Below the pieces are notes generated by a model, which had not been told where the DNA came from, searched no databases, and saw only the letters and a list, made by a program, of their open reading frames with translations. A program made the translations under genes and the position numbers. A stretch of 64,000 nucleotides of DNA. Origin: Amorphophallus konjac (Eukaryota; Streptophyta; Magnoliopsida; Alismatales; Araceae). The stretch is taken from assembly GCA_022559845.1 (NCBI GenBank), contig CM040121.1:343578243-343642242 (forward strand). Reading direction: 5' to 3'. Below, one piece after another: positions 1 through 10,873 of the stretch. Positions within the stretch are counted from its first letter, which is position 1. The number at the start of each line of letters is the position of its first letter.

Positions 1-660
1 CGTCCGTATTTACATCTCAAAATTTCATCTCCCCCCCACCATCGACCCCTTCCTCTCACCCCTTCCACCCGCCCCCATTTCCACCCCCCCACTCTCCCTC
101 TCACTCTCTCTTTCTCCTCTGCTTGCGGTCGTCGCCGCCGTCCTCGCCGTTGCCGCCATTCGCCAACCTCCCTCCCTCTCACGGTCATCATCGTTGTCGC
201 CGCCATCATCCTCTTCTCACGGTCGCCGTCGCCGCCAGCCTCCTCCCATCATCGCCGTTGTCGTCGCCGGTAAGCTCTCCCTCTCCCGATCCTGTTCTCC
301 TCCCTCACTCAATCCATCTCCCTCTCCCTCTCCCGATCCTGTTCCCCTCCCTCACTCAATCCCTCTCCCTCTCCCTCACCCCTATCCCGCTCCCTCACTC
401 CCTCTCCCCTCTCCAGCTCTCTCACTACCTCTAGCCGCCCTCCCCCACCCCCTCCACCACCCTCTCTTCCCCCATCCGTGGCCCCCCGCCCCCTTGCAGA
501 CACACACACACACACACGCACACACAGACACAAACACACGCACACACCTCAGCCCCCCTCTCCCTCTACCGTTGGCCGCAGGGCTTCTGTTGCCCCCCCA
601 TCACAGGCACACGCACACACCCGTCTCACACATGTAGATATAATAATTATTTTTTATTTT
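1..660. repeat. C-rich low-complexity DNA with 47-bp minisatellite and CA tract
   Basis: The + strand is almost purely pyrimidine (CTCC/CCCT) with GCCGCC-like triplets in the first 270 bases. From about 281 a unit containing ctctcccgatcctgtt repeats at 328 (period 47), with a degenerate third copy to about 415. Positions 497-560 and 600-630 are CA-rich microsatellite. The open frames here (Pro/Ser/His-rich on one strand, Arg/Glu/Gly-rich on the other) follow from base composition and have no recognisable domain, so I call no gene. The sequence could be the 5' leader of an unseen transcript. Confidence 0.7.
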
Positions 661-894
661 ATTTAATATATTGTTGTATTCATCGTAGGATAATCGACCG
701 AGGGAAAGGGAACGAAAGAATCAGATAAATTTTTTTAAATAAACAGTAAGTAAAAATTTAATTTCATATTTATATGTTGTTTCATTTTATTTTAATTTAT
801 GTAATCTTACTCAGATTTATTGTTAGGATGTCTTGTTAGGACAAAGAGACTCAAAATATAGCAAAATATAAAGCTATGAAGTACAATCGAAAAT
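661..894. other. AT-rich interval, nothing recognised
   Basis: AT-rich sequence between the CA tract and the RNase H remnant. If the remnant is a minus-strand LINE, this is where its 3' UTR and tail would lie. There are short T/A runs near 645-670 and 730-790, but no clean poly-T tract or target duplication. Confidence 0.4.
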
Positions 895-1219
895 CTAAAC
901 TTCTCGGATGGCTGGCAGCCCAGCTCTATCCAATCTTAATGCACCCTTTGTCAACCGAGGGAGGTCTCCTACTTGAATGAAAATTTGATTTTCTGGAGTA
1001 TTGCATGCATAGGACGCCAGGGAATCTGCAACCTGGTTGCCCTCTCTATAAGTATGCAATATCAAGTAGCCACTTTCATGGATAAGATCCAAAATCTTCC
1101 TCCACCATGGGAGAACCATCCAGCTAGGAGGAGCTCCTTTCCTTACAGCCTCCACAAGAAGGGCACAATATGAATATACAGCTGCCAAACATAGATCACC
1201 TAGCTTAGCAATTGATAAC
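895..1219 (-). pseudogene. LINE-type RNase H, C-terminal half (split by Athila insertion)
   Basis: The minus frame encodes the second half of a plant RNase H-like domain (RVT_3 type). It has a beta-strand/helix block with ALLVEAVRKG, then HTYREGNQVADSLASYA, the conserved His...N..AD..A end of the fold found at the C-terminus of plant L1-like LINEs and relatives. The first residues of the apparent ORF (MDTYQ) come from the LTR next door. The N-terminal half lies at 12627-12843. Joining the two flanks through a shared 2-base overlap restores one reading frame across the junction. It could also be a domesticated RNase H-like gene fragment. Confidence 0.75.
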
Positions 1220-2999
1220 TGATAAGTGTCCATTTCTATGACAATTCATTGCGTACACCATTTTATGTGCATATAATTAGGCAATTATGCATATTTCATA
1301 GTTAACCTCAACTCCGCATTTAAATTGGAGCTTTCACGCAAATTGATTAATTCGATTATCTTATTTAATAATAAATTAAAGTTGAGGGTCATGAGCATTA
1401 ATTCTCCATTGCCTAATCATGAGCATTTGAGATTTACGTGCACATTGTGGTAATTTTTATGGACTAAAGTGTAATTATGTGTGTGTAGGATACCGAAGGC
1501 AATTACAAAAGAAGCCGGGGGCAAAACTGTCACCACTACTTTGACCAAGTCAAAAGCACATATTTTGATTGGAGGGAAAAGAAATTTTAAAAGTTTAAAA
1601 TTGAGGAAAAGAAACACATATTTCGGTTGGAGGGAAAATTGAATTCAAAGTTTGAAATAAAGAAGAGACATGATGAGCCTTGGGAAAGGGGGTGCCCAAA
1701 GTCCAAGAAAGGGGGTGCCCACCTACTTTTTCTCTTTCCCATGCATCATATTCTACTTAAATCTCAGCCATCCATCTCCTTTTGATGCAATCTCTACCCT
1801 TCATCTACCCAACTTTCCCTATAAATAGCCCATGACAAGGAGGAGAAGGGGGTCCTTCTTTTGGCAATTTTTTCTCTCCCTCTTACTCTCTCTCATCTTA
1901 GGCCTCCGAGTTCTCCCACTTATGTTCCTTTTCAGTTGATGCATGCTTCATAAAAGTTCTTTATTTTTAAGTTCTCTACAACTTCTTCTTCTGCATCATC
2001 TTCTATTTCCTTCTGGTTTGCAAGATATTTTGTGATTTTTACTGTTCTATCATGTGCATTTTTTTAAACTATGTTATTCTCTGTTCTTCCCTATTTTTCT
2101 CCTTCCTACGTCCCTCTTCTCCTCTTGCTGTCTTCATAAAAGTTCTTTGTTTTTACGTGTTCTACAATTTATTCTTCTACATCATCCTCTAATTCTTTCT
2201 AATTTTGAAGTTAGTTTCCATTTTTTAACTTGTTATCCTGTGATTTTACTGTTCATCCGAGCAGACCACTTCCCTCCTTTCTCTGATTTCACCATCTTCC
2301 TTACATTTTCTCTCTCTATATCCTTCATCAAAGTACTTTATCTCTTCTTCCTCTTCAACTTCTTCTTCTTGGGTATCCCCTAATTCCTCTTAAGTTCAAA
2401 GTTATTCACCCTCCAAAGGTAGCTTCAACGACAAAGGCGACTTCCTCCCGGTGTAGACGACATCTTCCGCAAGGTGGTTCGTGATCCAAGGCCAAGAGAG
2501 GACGACGCCGTCATCACCATTGCTTCTACCATCTTCACACCTTAGGCTCCTTTTATTTTTATTGCTTTAGTTTCATTTTACTTCATTATAATCTCATCAC
2601 ATCTTTATTGTAAGCTTATCTTGCACTTCATGTACTCGTTTCTTTATGTTAATGAAAGAAGTGTTCATTTGATGTAGAGCTTGTTCATCTTCCCTCTCTT
2701 CCTCCTTCTACTACCTCTTCTTCTCAATGTTATGCACTTATTTTCCATGGCATTGGCTCATAGTCATAGGTGTTTTTAATTAAGTGTTTGGTTCATTCAT
2801 CATTTCACTATTATCTTTAAGCAAAGTAAAATCACAAGTATTTTCCAAAGGACTCCAAGGTTTTTAAGTCTAAAAAATCTCTTCTTCCTTATGGATTCGA
2901 CCCTTCTTACCACCATATTACGTCTTTCTTTCATCTAGTGCGAGTTGGAATTTTTAAGATTGATACGCGTATTTTAAACGACGAACTTTCACGTAATCA
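1220..2999 (+). repeat. Athila 5' LTR
   Basis: Begins tgataagtgtcc and ends ...cgtaatca just before the primer binding site. It matches 10874-12626 almost throughout. It includes a pyrimidine-rich stretch after the TATA box (about 1850-2400). Short open frames in it recur in the 3' copy only because the LTR is repeated. The right end is set by the CA dinucleotide and PBS spacing, because the 3' copy is truncated. Confidence 0.9.
1820..1828 (+). promoter_or_regulatory. TATA box of Athila 5' LTR
   Basis: tataaatag, about 600 bases into the LTR, followed by a CT-rich leader. The same sequence occurs at 11477-11485 in the 3' LTR. This is the expected RNA polymerase II core promoter at the U3/R boundary. 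Confidence 0.75.
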
Positions 3000-3004
3000 A
3001 TTTT

Positions 3005-3019
3005 TGGCGCCGTTACCGG
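3005..3019 (+). other. Primer binding site (TGGCGCC type)
   Basis: tggcgccgttaccgg lies five bases after the LTR end. This is the PBS class usual for Athila elements, normally assigned to tRNA-Asp; the tRNA assignment is from general knowledge and was not checked here. One internal mismatch to the common form (ttaccgg for ttgccgg) is visible. Confidence 0.8.
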
Positions 3020-4096
3020 AGAAGAATGATAATTTTTGATTTAAGAACTTTATTTTCCTTGTGTATATAGTGTACTAATAAAGCTCTCTTTTCTTTTTTT
3101 TTACAAGTTAAAAATAAAATCCAAAAAATTAGAGGTAAGTTTGCATTTCTTTCTTTCATCTTTTGAGTTTGTCATTCATTTCAAAAAAAAAAGAGAACGA
3201 GGGATTGTGTATCAAGTAAGTCTTCAAACCTATTCCTCTCATTTTGTGTCATTTCCTTAATGATTCTTGCATATTGTGGTTAGGGAGGTTCACAAAATAA
3301 TTAAAAAAAACTCTTCACTTAAACCCAATAAAAATCTTCATTCCAAGAGTAGAAATCACACTTTCATGTTCTAAGTCATGCATCATTTAGGATAGACGTT
3401 TTTTTCCTTATTGTTTAACTTTGGTCATTGTATTTTGGAGATTGCGAGGGACAAGGTGAGTTCTTTTCTAAATCACATGCTCATGCATACTTGCATAGAA
3501 CCCCTTGTTTGAACTTGGTTTGTTGCATATCATTCTAAAATATTCTAAGGGCAACACCCATAAGCAAGATAAGGTGGGGATTTCATCACCCTTCCTTAGC
3601 CCACAAACCATAATTTCCTTCATCTTTGCATCACCTAGACCTTAAATAAAATTCAATAGATGTTGGCCCTAGGTTCACACTGTAGTTCTTGTGTTATTTG
3701 GGCTTACCCTCTTGTGAAAATCGGTGCCTAAGGTAAGACAGTCGGACGACAAACGCCTTAAGCGGGCTAGTGGTTTGTAATTAGGTCCCTACGAAAGTAG
3801 GGGGAGCCTCCCACTATCCAACCCCTTACCTGGCTGGTGGAAATATTGAGGGTGAACTCAAGTTGCACTTTAGCCATTTTGTGAAACTCAATTTGTAGGT
3901 CTAAGTCACATCTAGGTCATTAGGTAATTTGTGTGACAACTTGTTTGTGTTTACATAAAAAAATAGAAAAAATAAAAAAATAAAAATAAAAATAAAAAAA
4001 TTCTTCATCTTCTCTCTCTTCGTCCTAGTTTGTGTCAAAACCAAAAAAAAATCATCATAAAAAAAATCTCTCTCATCTCTCTCTTCGTCCTAGTTT
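3020..4096 (+). other. Athila untranslated leader
   Basis: About 1.1 kb without a long ORF between PBS and gag. It holds A-rich tracts (3960-4000, 4045-4065) and a duplicated tctctcttcgtcctagttt (about 4012-4033 and 4077-4096) directly before the gag ATG. Long gag leaders are normal for this lineage. Confidence 0.6.
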
Positions 4097-5635
4097 ATGC
4101 AAGGAAAAAGATCACAACATCCAAACCTATTAGGACCCATTCAGGAAATAGAGAGAGTCTTGTATCCAAGAGACGATCTCCAAGAAGATCTTATGGCTGA
4201 AAATCAAGGACCTCACCACCAAAATCTCATGGCCGAAAATCCCAATCCTCCAAAGCAAACGAAGGATTATTTCATTCCCAACCAATATCCACCTCCATCT
4301 TGCATTTACATTCCTCAAAATCAAGCCATCCATTATGAGATCAAGTCAAGCAGAATTCAAATGCTCCCCTCATTTTATGGAAATATCAATGAGGACCCCT
4401 ACAAGCACATTGATGAATTTTTAGAAATTTATTCCACGGTAAAAATCCAAAATTTCTCAGATGATGCCCTTAGATTGACCCTCTTTCCATCCTCTCTTAA
4501 GGATAAGGCTAAATATTGGTTAGGCACTATAGGGAAGCCAATGAGAACTTGGGCTGAGATGCAACCAGAATTTTTAAAGAAGTTCTACCCTATAGGCCGC
4601 ACCAATACCATGAGAAGGGCAATCACGGGTTTTACCCAAACTCCAGGGGAACAAATGCATGAGTCATGGGAAAGACTCAAGGAATTGCTTAGGAAGTGCC
4701 CTCACCATGGGTTGTCCAAATGGCAAATAGTCCAAGCTTTTTATGAGGGTCTATCTGATCAATTTAGACAAATGGTTGATGCATCATGTGGAGGGGCATT
4801 CATGAGCAAAAGTGAGGATGAGGCGTATGATTTGTTCGAAATGCTTAGTGAGAATTCTATCAATCATGCTTCTTTATCATCCTATGAGAGATCCATTGGG
4901 CCCTCCAAGCGGGCCGGATTATATGAGGTCAAGGCCCGGGGTGATTCTGAACCAAGATTGGACATAAGTCTCATCACTCAAAAGTTGGATAAAGTAGAGA
5001 GTCTGACTCAAAAGTTAGACCAACTCTTGACTTTGAAAGACCCTTCTTGCCAACTATCATCTTACTCCTACTCGGGTCAATCTGTCACTCCACATGAGGC
5101 ATGCACTCTATCTGTAAGCCCATCCCATCACATCACGGAGTGTCCAACTGCGGCTCAATTACCCCCTGCCATCCAGGAGCAAGTCTTTGTAGCCCAAGGA
5201 TTCTCTAAGCCCAATAATGACCCATTTTCAAACACATACAATCCGGGCTGGAGGAATCACCCGAACTTTTCTTGGAAATCCCAACAAGCTCTACCTCAAG
5301 CAACCAACCCCTCTATTCATCAAACCCAAAAGCAACCCATGCAAAGTCAATTTCAAACCTAACCCAACACCTTCAATCCACTTGGTAGAGGTCCACAAGC
5401 TCAATTCCTTCCTATGGGCTATTCACATTTTCAATCTAATCAAGGCCAACCCACTTACCAACCTCCGTCTCAATCCAACTTTAAAGATAAATTCAATCAA
5501 CTCCAACAAATCATCTTGAATCAACAACAATCCATTTCTAAGTTGGAAAGTCAAATAGGACAATTGGCGGAAGCTACAATGAGAAGAGAAGAGGGTCAAC
5601 TTCCAAGTCAACCCGTGGCTAACCCAAGAAACTAA
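4097..5635 (+). pseudogene. gag: Athila Gag, two in-frame stops
   Basis: Capsid polyprotein of the element. From the ATG at 4097, residues about 110-230 form the retrotransposon Gag domain (FPSSLKDKAKYWL, then WERLKELLRKCPHHGL), which is Athila-like. A low-complexity Gln/Asn/Pro tail follows with a short coiled-coil-like block (SKLESQIGQLAEATMRREEG) typical of the Athila Gag C-terminus. The frame is interrupted by TAA at 5360-5362 and TAA at 5633-5635 but never shifts. No CCHC zinc knuckle is evident. It is followed directly, in the same frame, by the protease region. Confidence 0.88.
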
Positions 5636-6541
5636 CCCCCGAGTTTTCCTCCACAACCGGGCCTCCTACCTCAACCCATCCCACAAGTCCAACCTAAAGG
5701 CTCACAATTTGAAAATGTCAAGGCTATTTCAACTTTAAGGAGTGGGAAGGTGTTAGATGACCCATACAATGATGGAAAGGAGTTGCAAGATTCCATAGAA
5801 AAGAATCAAGATAATGAGGATGCAAGCAAGGAGGATTGCACTCAAGATAAGTTGGGGGGAGATCCTAAAGGGAAAGGAAAGGCCCATGAAGATCCAAATT
5901 TCTATCAACCCAAGGTCCCCTTTCCTAATGCCCTAGAACCCAAGCCCACTAAGACTAGGTCGGCCCAAAATGAGGAATTCATGGAGCTCTTTTCACAAGT
6001 TTACATCAATATTGCACTCCTAGATGCCATAAAACATGTTCCGGCCTATGCCAAATTTCTCAAAGAACTTTGCACTCCAAGAAGAGGGCCCAAGTCGACC
6101 CCTAAAAAAATTTGGCTCTCCGAGGATGTTAGTGCGGTCTTGATGAACAATCTCCCTAGAAAGTTGAAGGATCCCGGTGCTCCCCTCATCTCATGTGATA
6201 TAGGTGGTGTAACCTTTGGCCATGCCCTCGTCGACTTAGGAGCTAGTGTCAACCTTTTACCCACCTCTGTTTATGAGTAATTTGATATAGGGGAACTCAA
6301 GCCAACCCCCGTCATTCTCCAACTGGCTGATCGATCAGTCAAGACCCCTCGAGATTTGATAGAGGATGTGATTGTGAAAGTCCATGATTGCTACTTCCCC
6401 GTTGATTTCTTCATTCTTGACATGGCCTCCTCCTCGGAGCTAAGTCACATCCCAATCATCCTAGGCCGCCGATTCCTTGCTACTGCGAAAGCTAACATCA
6501 ATTGTGCTACGGGGATGATGGACATCTCATTCGGAGGATAA
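5636..6541 (+). pseudogene. pol: Athila protease region, two in-frame stops
   Basis: This continues the gag frame. An acidic linker (5750-5900) leads to a retropepsin-like fold whose active-site motif reads VDLGASVNLLP (about 6229-6262). It therefore has D-L-G-A instead of D-T/S-G-A, as is usual for Athila. The flap/strand region SHIPIILGRRFLATA follows at about 6445-6490. TAA codons at 6278-6280 and 6539-6541 break it, and both are single transitions from CAA. The product would process the Gag-Pol polyprotein in virus-like particles. Confidence 0.85.
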
Positions 6542-8320
6542 AAAGTTTCTCTCAATGTGTTCAAAGCCTCCCAATATTTGGACCAAGATGAAGAATGCCA
6601 CTTCGTAGACATCTACGATGAACTTATTGAGAATGATCTGGGCATGGGTCAAATAAGGGAGGTCAATGCTCTTCAAGATTCCCCTCATCATAGTAGCATT
6701 TGGCATAAGGTTGAACCACTTCCAGCTTTGCAAGATGAACCAGCCCTTCCATCACTTGAAAGTCCTCCTAAACTTGAGCTTAAGTCCCTTCCGGACTCCC
6801 TCAAATATGCATTCCTAGGCCCCGATCAAACCCTTCATGTTATCTTAGCTTCCAATCTTACCCCTAACCAAGAAACACTTCTCCTAGAAGTCCTTAGGAC
6901 TCACAAGGGTGCCATAGGTTGGACATTGGCCGATCTTAAGGGGATAAGTCCGTCTATTTACATGCATCACATTTACATAGAGGACAACGCCAAACCTAGT
7001 CGGGAAATACAAAGGAGGTTGAACCCGAACATGAAGGAGGTGGTGAAGAAGGAGGTTGTCAAATGGCTTGATGCGGGAATTATTTATCCCATATCGGATA
7101 GCCAATGGGTGAGTCCCACTCAAGTGGTTCCTAAGAAATCGGGACTCACCGTGGTCCAAAATGAACAAGGAGAAGATGTGCCCACTAGGCCCACCACGGG
7201 ATGGAGAGTGTGCATTGATTATAGGAAACTCAATGCCATGACCAAAAAGGATCATTTTTCACTCCCCTTTATTGACCAAATTCTAGAGAAATTGGCGGGC
7301 CAAAGATATTTTTGTTTCCTAGATGGATATTCTGGGTACAATCAAGTGGCCATTTATCCGGAAGACCAAGAGAAGACCACATTCACTTGCCCATATGGAA
7401 CATTTGCCTTTCGGAGAATGCCATTCGATCTTTGCAACGCACCGGTCACTTTTCAAAGGTGCATGATGGCCATTTTCTCTAATATGGTAGGAGAATTCTT
7501 GGAGATCTTTATGGATGATTTTTCTGTGTTTGGGGAGTCATTTGAAAACTGCTTGGAAAATTTGAAGAAAGTGCTTGCGAGATGTATTGAAACCAACCTT
7601 GTTCTTAGTTGGGAAAAGAGTCACTTCATGGTTCAAGATGGCATAGTTTTGGGCCATATTGTGTCCGAACGGGGTATAGAGGTGGATAAAGCCAAGATCG
7701 ACCTTATTTCTAATCTCCCTCCTCCGACCTCTGTGAGGCAAATTCGTTCATTCCTTGGTCATGCCGATTTTTACCGCCAGTTCATAAGTAACTTTTCTAA
7801 GATTGCTCGCCCGTTAACTCTTCTCTTGGCCAAAGACACTCCACTCCATTTAGATGCTGCCTACCTTGAGGCTTTCAATACCCTTAAAGAGGCTTTGACC
7901 AAGGCACCCATTCTCCAATCTCCTAATTGGTCTTTGCCTTTTGAAATCATGTGTGATGCCTCCGACTATGCTATCGGGGTAGTTCTCGGTCAAAGAATTG
8001 ACAAGTGTCCGGTGGTGATATATTATGCGAGTCGCACCCTCGCCGATGCTCAGCTTAACTACACCACCACGGAAAAGGAGCTGTTAGCTGTTGTCTTTGC
8101 CCTTGAAAAGTTTCGATCATATCTCTTAGGGGTAAAAGTCATTGTGTACTCTGATCACTCAGCTCTCAAATATTTGTTCTCTAAGAAGGATGCCAAACCT
8201 AGACTCATTAGGTGAATCCTCCTACTCCAAGAATTTGATCTTGAGATCCGAGACAAAAAAGGTTCTGAGAATAAAGTTGCCGATCATCTTTCTCGGATTC
8301 TCACAACTGATAATGCTCCT
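6542..8320 (+). pseudogene. pol: Athila reverse transcriptase and RNase H, one in-frame stop
   Basis: Copies the genomic RNA into DNA. An open stretch of over 550 codons contains RT blocks in order: GWRVCIDYRKLNAMTKKD, FLDGYSGYNQVAI, RMPFDLCNAPVTFQRCM, the catalytic FMDD (about 7508-7519), then LGHIVSERGIEVD and FLGHADFYRQFI in the connection. RNase H follows with MCDASDYAIGVVLGQ, TTTEKELLAVVFALEKFRSY and VYSDHSALKYL. TGA at 8213-8215 cuts the protein near the RNase H end; after it the frame continues with the end of RNase H (ENKVADHLSRI). The FMDD variant is common in Athila. Confidence 0.9.
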
Positions 8321-9661
8321 TTGCAAGATTCATTTCCATATGAACATCTCTTGTCCATCACTCATAGTCAACTCCCATGGTTCGCAGACATTGTCAACTA
8401 CTTAGCTATGGGACAAATTCCTAATGGGTGGTCTAAACATGAAAAAGAACATTTCTTTGCCAAAATCAAACACTATTTCTGGGAAGATCCTGAATTGTTC
8501 CACGTAGGTCCGGATCAAATAATTAGGAGATGTGTCCCCGTGGAAGAACAACAAAGCGTCCTGAATTTTTGTCACACTCTAGCTTGTGGGGGACACTTCG
8601 CGAGAAAGAAAACAACCGCCAAAGTGTTGTAAAGTGGATTCTTCTGGCCCACTCTCTTCAAAGACGCCTATGAATTTAGCAAGACTTGTCTTAGGTGTCA
8701 AGCCATTGGAAACATGAGCAAACGCGATATGATGCCACTCAACCCCATTCTAGTGGTCGAAATTTTTGATGTTTGGGGAATTGATTTTATGGGGCCCTTT
8801 CCGCTATCATTTGGACATGAGTACATTCTTGTGGCAGTCGACTATGTGTCTAAATGGATTGAAGCCATTGCCACCCGGACTAATGATCATAAAGTTGTCA
8901 TGAAGTTTGTCCGAAAGAATATATTTTCAAGGTTCGGGTGTCCGAGGGCGATCATTAGTGATTGAGGTTCTCATTTCACTCATGCCCAATTTCGAGCTCT
9001 TCTCGGGAAATATGGGATCACTCATAAGATTGCTACCCCCTATCATCCCCAGACAAGTGGCCAAGTGGAGACATCCAATAGGGAGATCAAAAATATCCTG
9101 CAGAAATCTATTAAGCCCGATAGGAAGGATTGGTCCGAAAGATTGGATGATGCTCTTTGGGCCTATCGGATAGCATACAAAACCCCTATTGGAATGTCTC
9201 CATATAGGTTAATCTTTGGAAAAGCTTGTCACTTACCCGTTGAGCTTGAGCATAGGGCCTATTGGGCTATTAAACAAGTCAATTTTGACTTGGCCCAAGC
9301 CGGATCTCATAGGGCCCTACAACTAAATGAGTTGGAGGAGTTGAGGAATGAAGCCTATGAAAATGCCAAGATTTACAAAGCCAAGACCAAAGCTTTCCAT
9401 GATAAACACATTGTGAGAAAATCATTTCAACCTGATCAAAAAGTTTGGCTCTTTAATTCAAGGTTGCGCTTATTCTCCGGAAAATTAAAGTCTAGATGGG
9501 ATGGACCATTTGTTGTGCTCAAAGCCTTTGATCATGGTGCTGTTAAAATTCTAGATCCTAAAAATGGTCAAATTTTCATTGTCAATGGTCAGCATCTCAA
9601 ACTCTACTTGGAAAATACACAACTTTCATCAAAGGAATCAATCCCACTGAGTGACCCATGA
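8321..9661 (+). pseudogene. pol: Athila integrase, two in-frame stops
   Basis: Inserts the cDNA into chromosomes. The zinc-binding HHCC domain is visible (CHTLACGGHFARKK, then CLRCQ at about 8687-8699). The catalytic core has [10 protein letters not shown] (first Asp about 8782), IISD (second Asp about 8960) and the Glu in [11 protein letters not shown] (about 9067). The C-terminal domain ends at 9659-9661. TAA 8630-8632 and TGA 8963-8965 interrupt it. The second follows the catalytic Asp directly and is the only stop of the seven that is not one transition away from a likely codon. No chromodomain is present. Confidence 0.88.
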
Positions 9662-10873
9662 TAAATACAAGAATGTCGTTTGGCTGAAGAAGTTAAACTT
9701 AGCGCTTGTTGGGAGGTAACCCGACCTTTTCTCTTCAAAAATTTAGTGGGTCATTTTCATTTGTGTTTGTAGGAGCTGGAAGAAGTCGTTCAAAAAATTG
9801 CCTGCCAAAATAGTCACGTCTGCGCACCCCAGGTTGTACCTTTCCTTCCCAAACATTCATGTATGTATTGTCCTGTTCATATATTCTACATGCCATTGAG
9901 GACAATCTCATTCAAGTTGGGGGGGGGGGAGAAAATTTTTCATGATGCATATAATACAACCTGATAGGAGTGCCGTCTTGCATGTCATCGTTGCATGAAA
10001 GAAGAAAGATGTAAGCCCCATTTTGAGTTTCATGATTCATACTTAAATTAAAAGTAATTCTGGAATAGAAAAGACTAGGGAAAAGGATGATGGGAAATTT
10101 AGTCAATCTAGTAATGGAAAACTGATATAAGAATCCCTTTAAAGTTCATGTGCACTTTCGAGAAAAAAAAGAAATTCACATTGCACACTAATGAAACAAG
10201 TAAGACAAGCCCCCTACCATTTTAGGTATGATGTCTGATATTCTGCACCTTTTAAGAAAAGAGATCTTTTTACAAAGCTTTCTGCCAAATTATCCATCAA
10301 ATAAGTGCAATGGCATTATGAAAAAAAATACCATGAAAAATGCCCGTAATCTTAGTAATCGGGCTTACTTCACCTAAGACGTGTTGAGATTCGCGTAAAA
10401 CAGAAAAAGGAACCTGGATCTATAAAACTGGGCCTGCTTCTCCTAAGGCAAGAGTCGAGGTTCACGTTGAGCAGTGAAGGGTAGTGCAACATCATGTGTG
10501 ATATAAAAGATCCCAAAGGGACAAAACAATAAGACAGACAAAAAGCTAATATACTTAATGCTCTGATCTAAGAGGTGCAGGGTTGAAAGACATTTGCTTG
10601 GAATAGCGAATGGGGGATGTAATTGTCTAAGCTGTGGATTTGGTAGTTACACATGCACAAGTGCTATTAAGCTTTAATTTGAATTCTTAATCATGTACTA
10701 TTAAGTTCCTACATAAGGCTAGTGTGTATTAATGATTCCAGATTCTTAATCTTTGATTGATTCTATGAAGGAATAACTGGATATGAGAGCATGAATTTTG
10801 CAAACTCTTGTTAGTCTTAAAATTTAATTTATTGGCATTGCTAAGGGACTAGTAATGAGTAAGTTGGGGGGTG
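9662..10873 (+). other. Athila 3' untranslated region with internal G-run and terminal PPT
   Basis: 1.2 kb without an env-like or any other supported ORF. A G-run with flanking purines (about 9918-9935, after cattgaggacaatctcattc) resembles the conserved box found after pol in related plant elements. An imperfect direct repeat lies at about 10360-10400 and 10428-10475. The terminal polypurine tract aagttggggggtg (10861-10873) abuts the 3' LTR and would prime plus-strand DNA synthesis. Confidence 0.7.

Noticed and set aside
123..666. Overlapping Pro/Ser/His-rich and Arg/Glu-rich ORFs at the window start
   Set aside because: They follow from a CT-only strand and a CA microsatellite; no domain, and both strands are open for the same compositional reason.
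9662..10873. Env-like ORF in the Athila element
   Set aside because: No frame over about 65 codons, no signal peptide or membrane segment.
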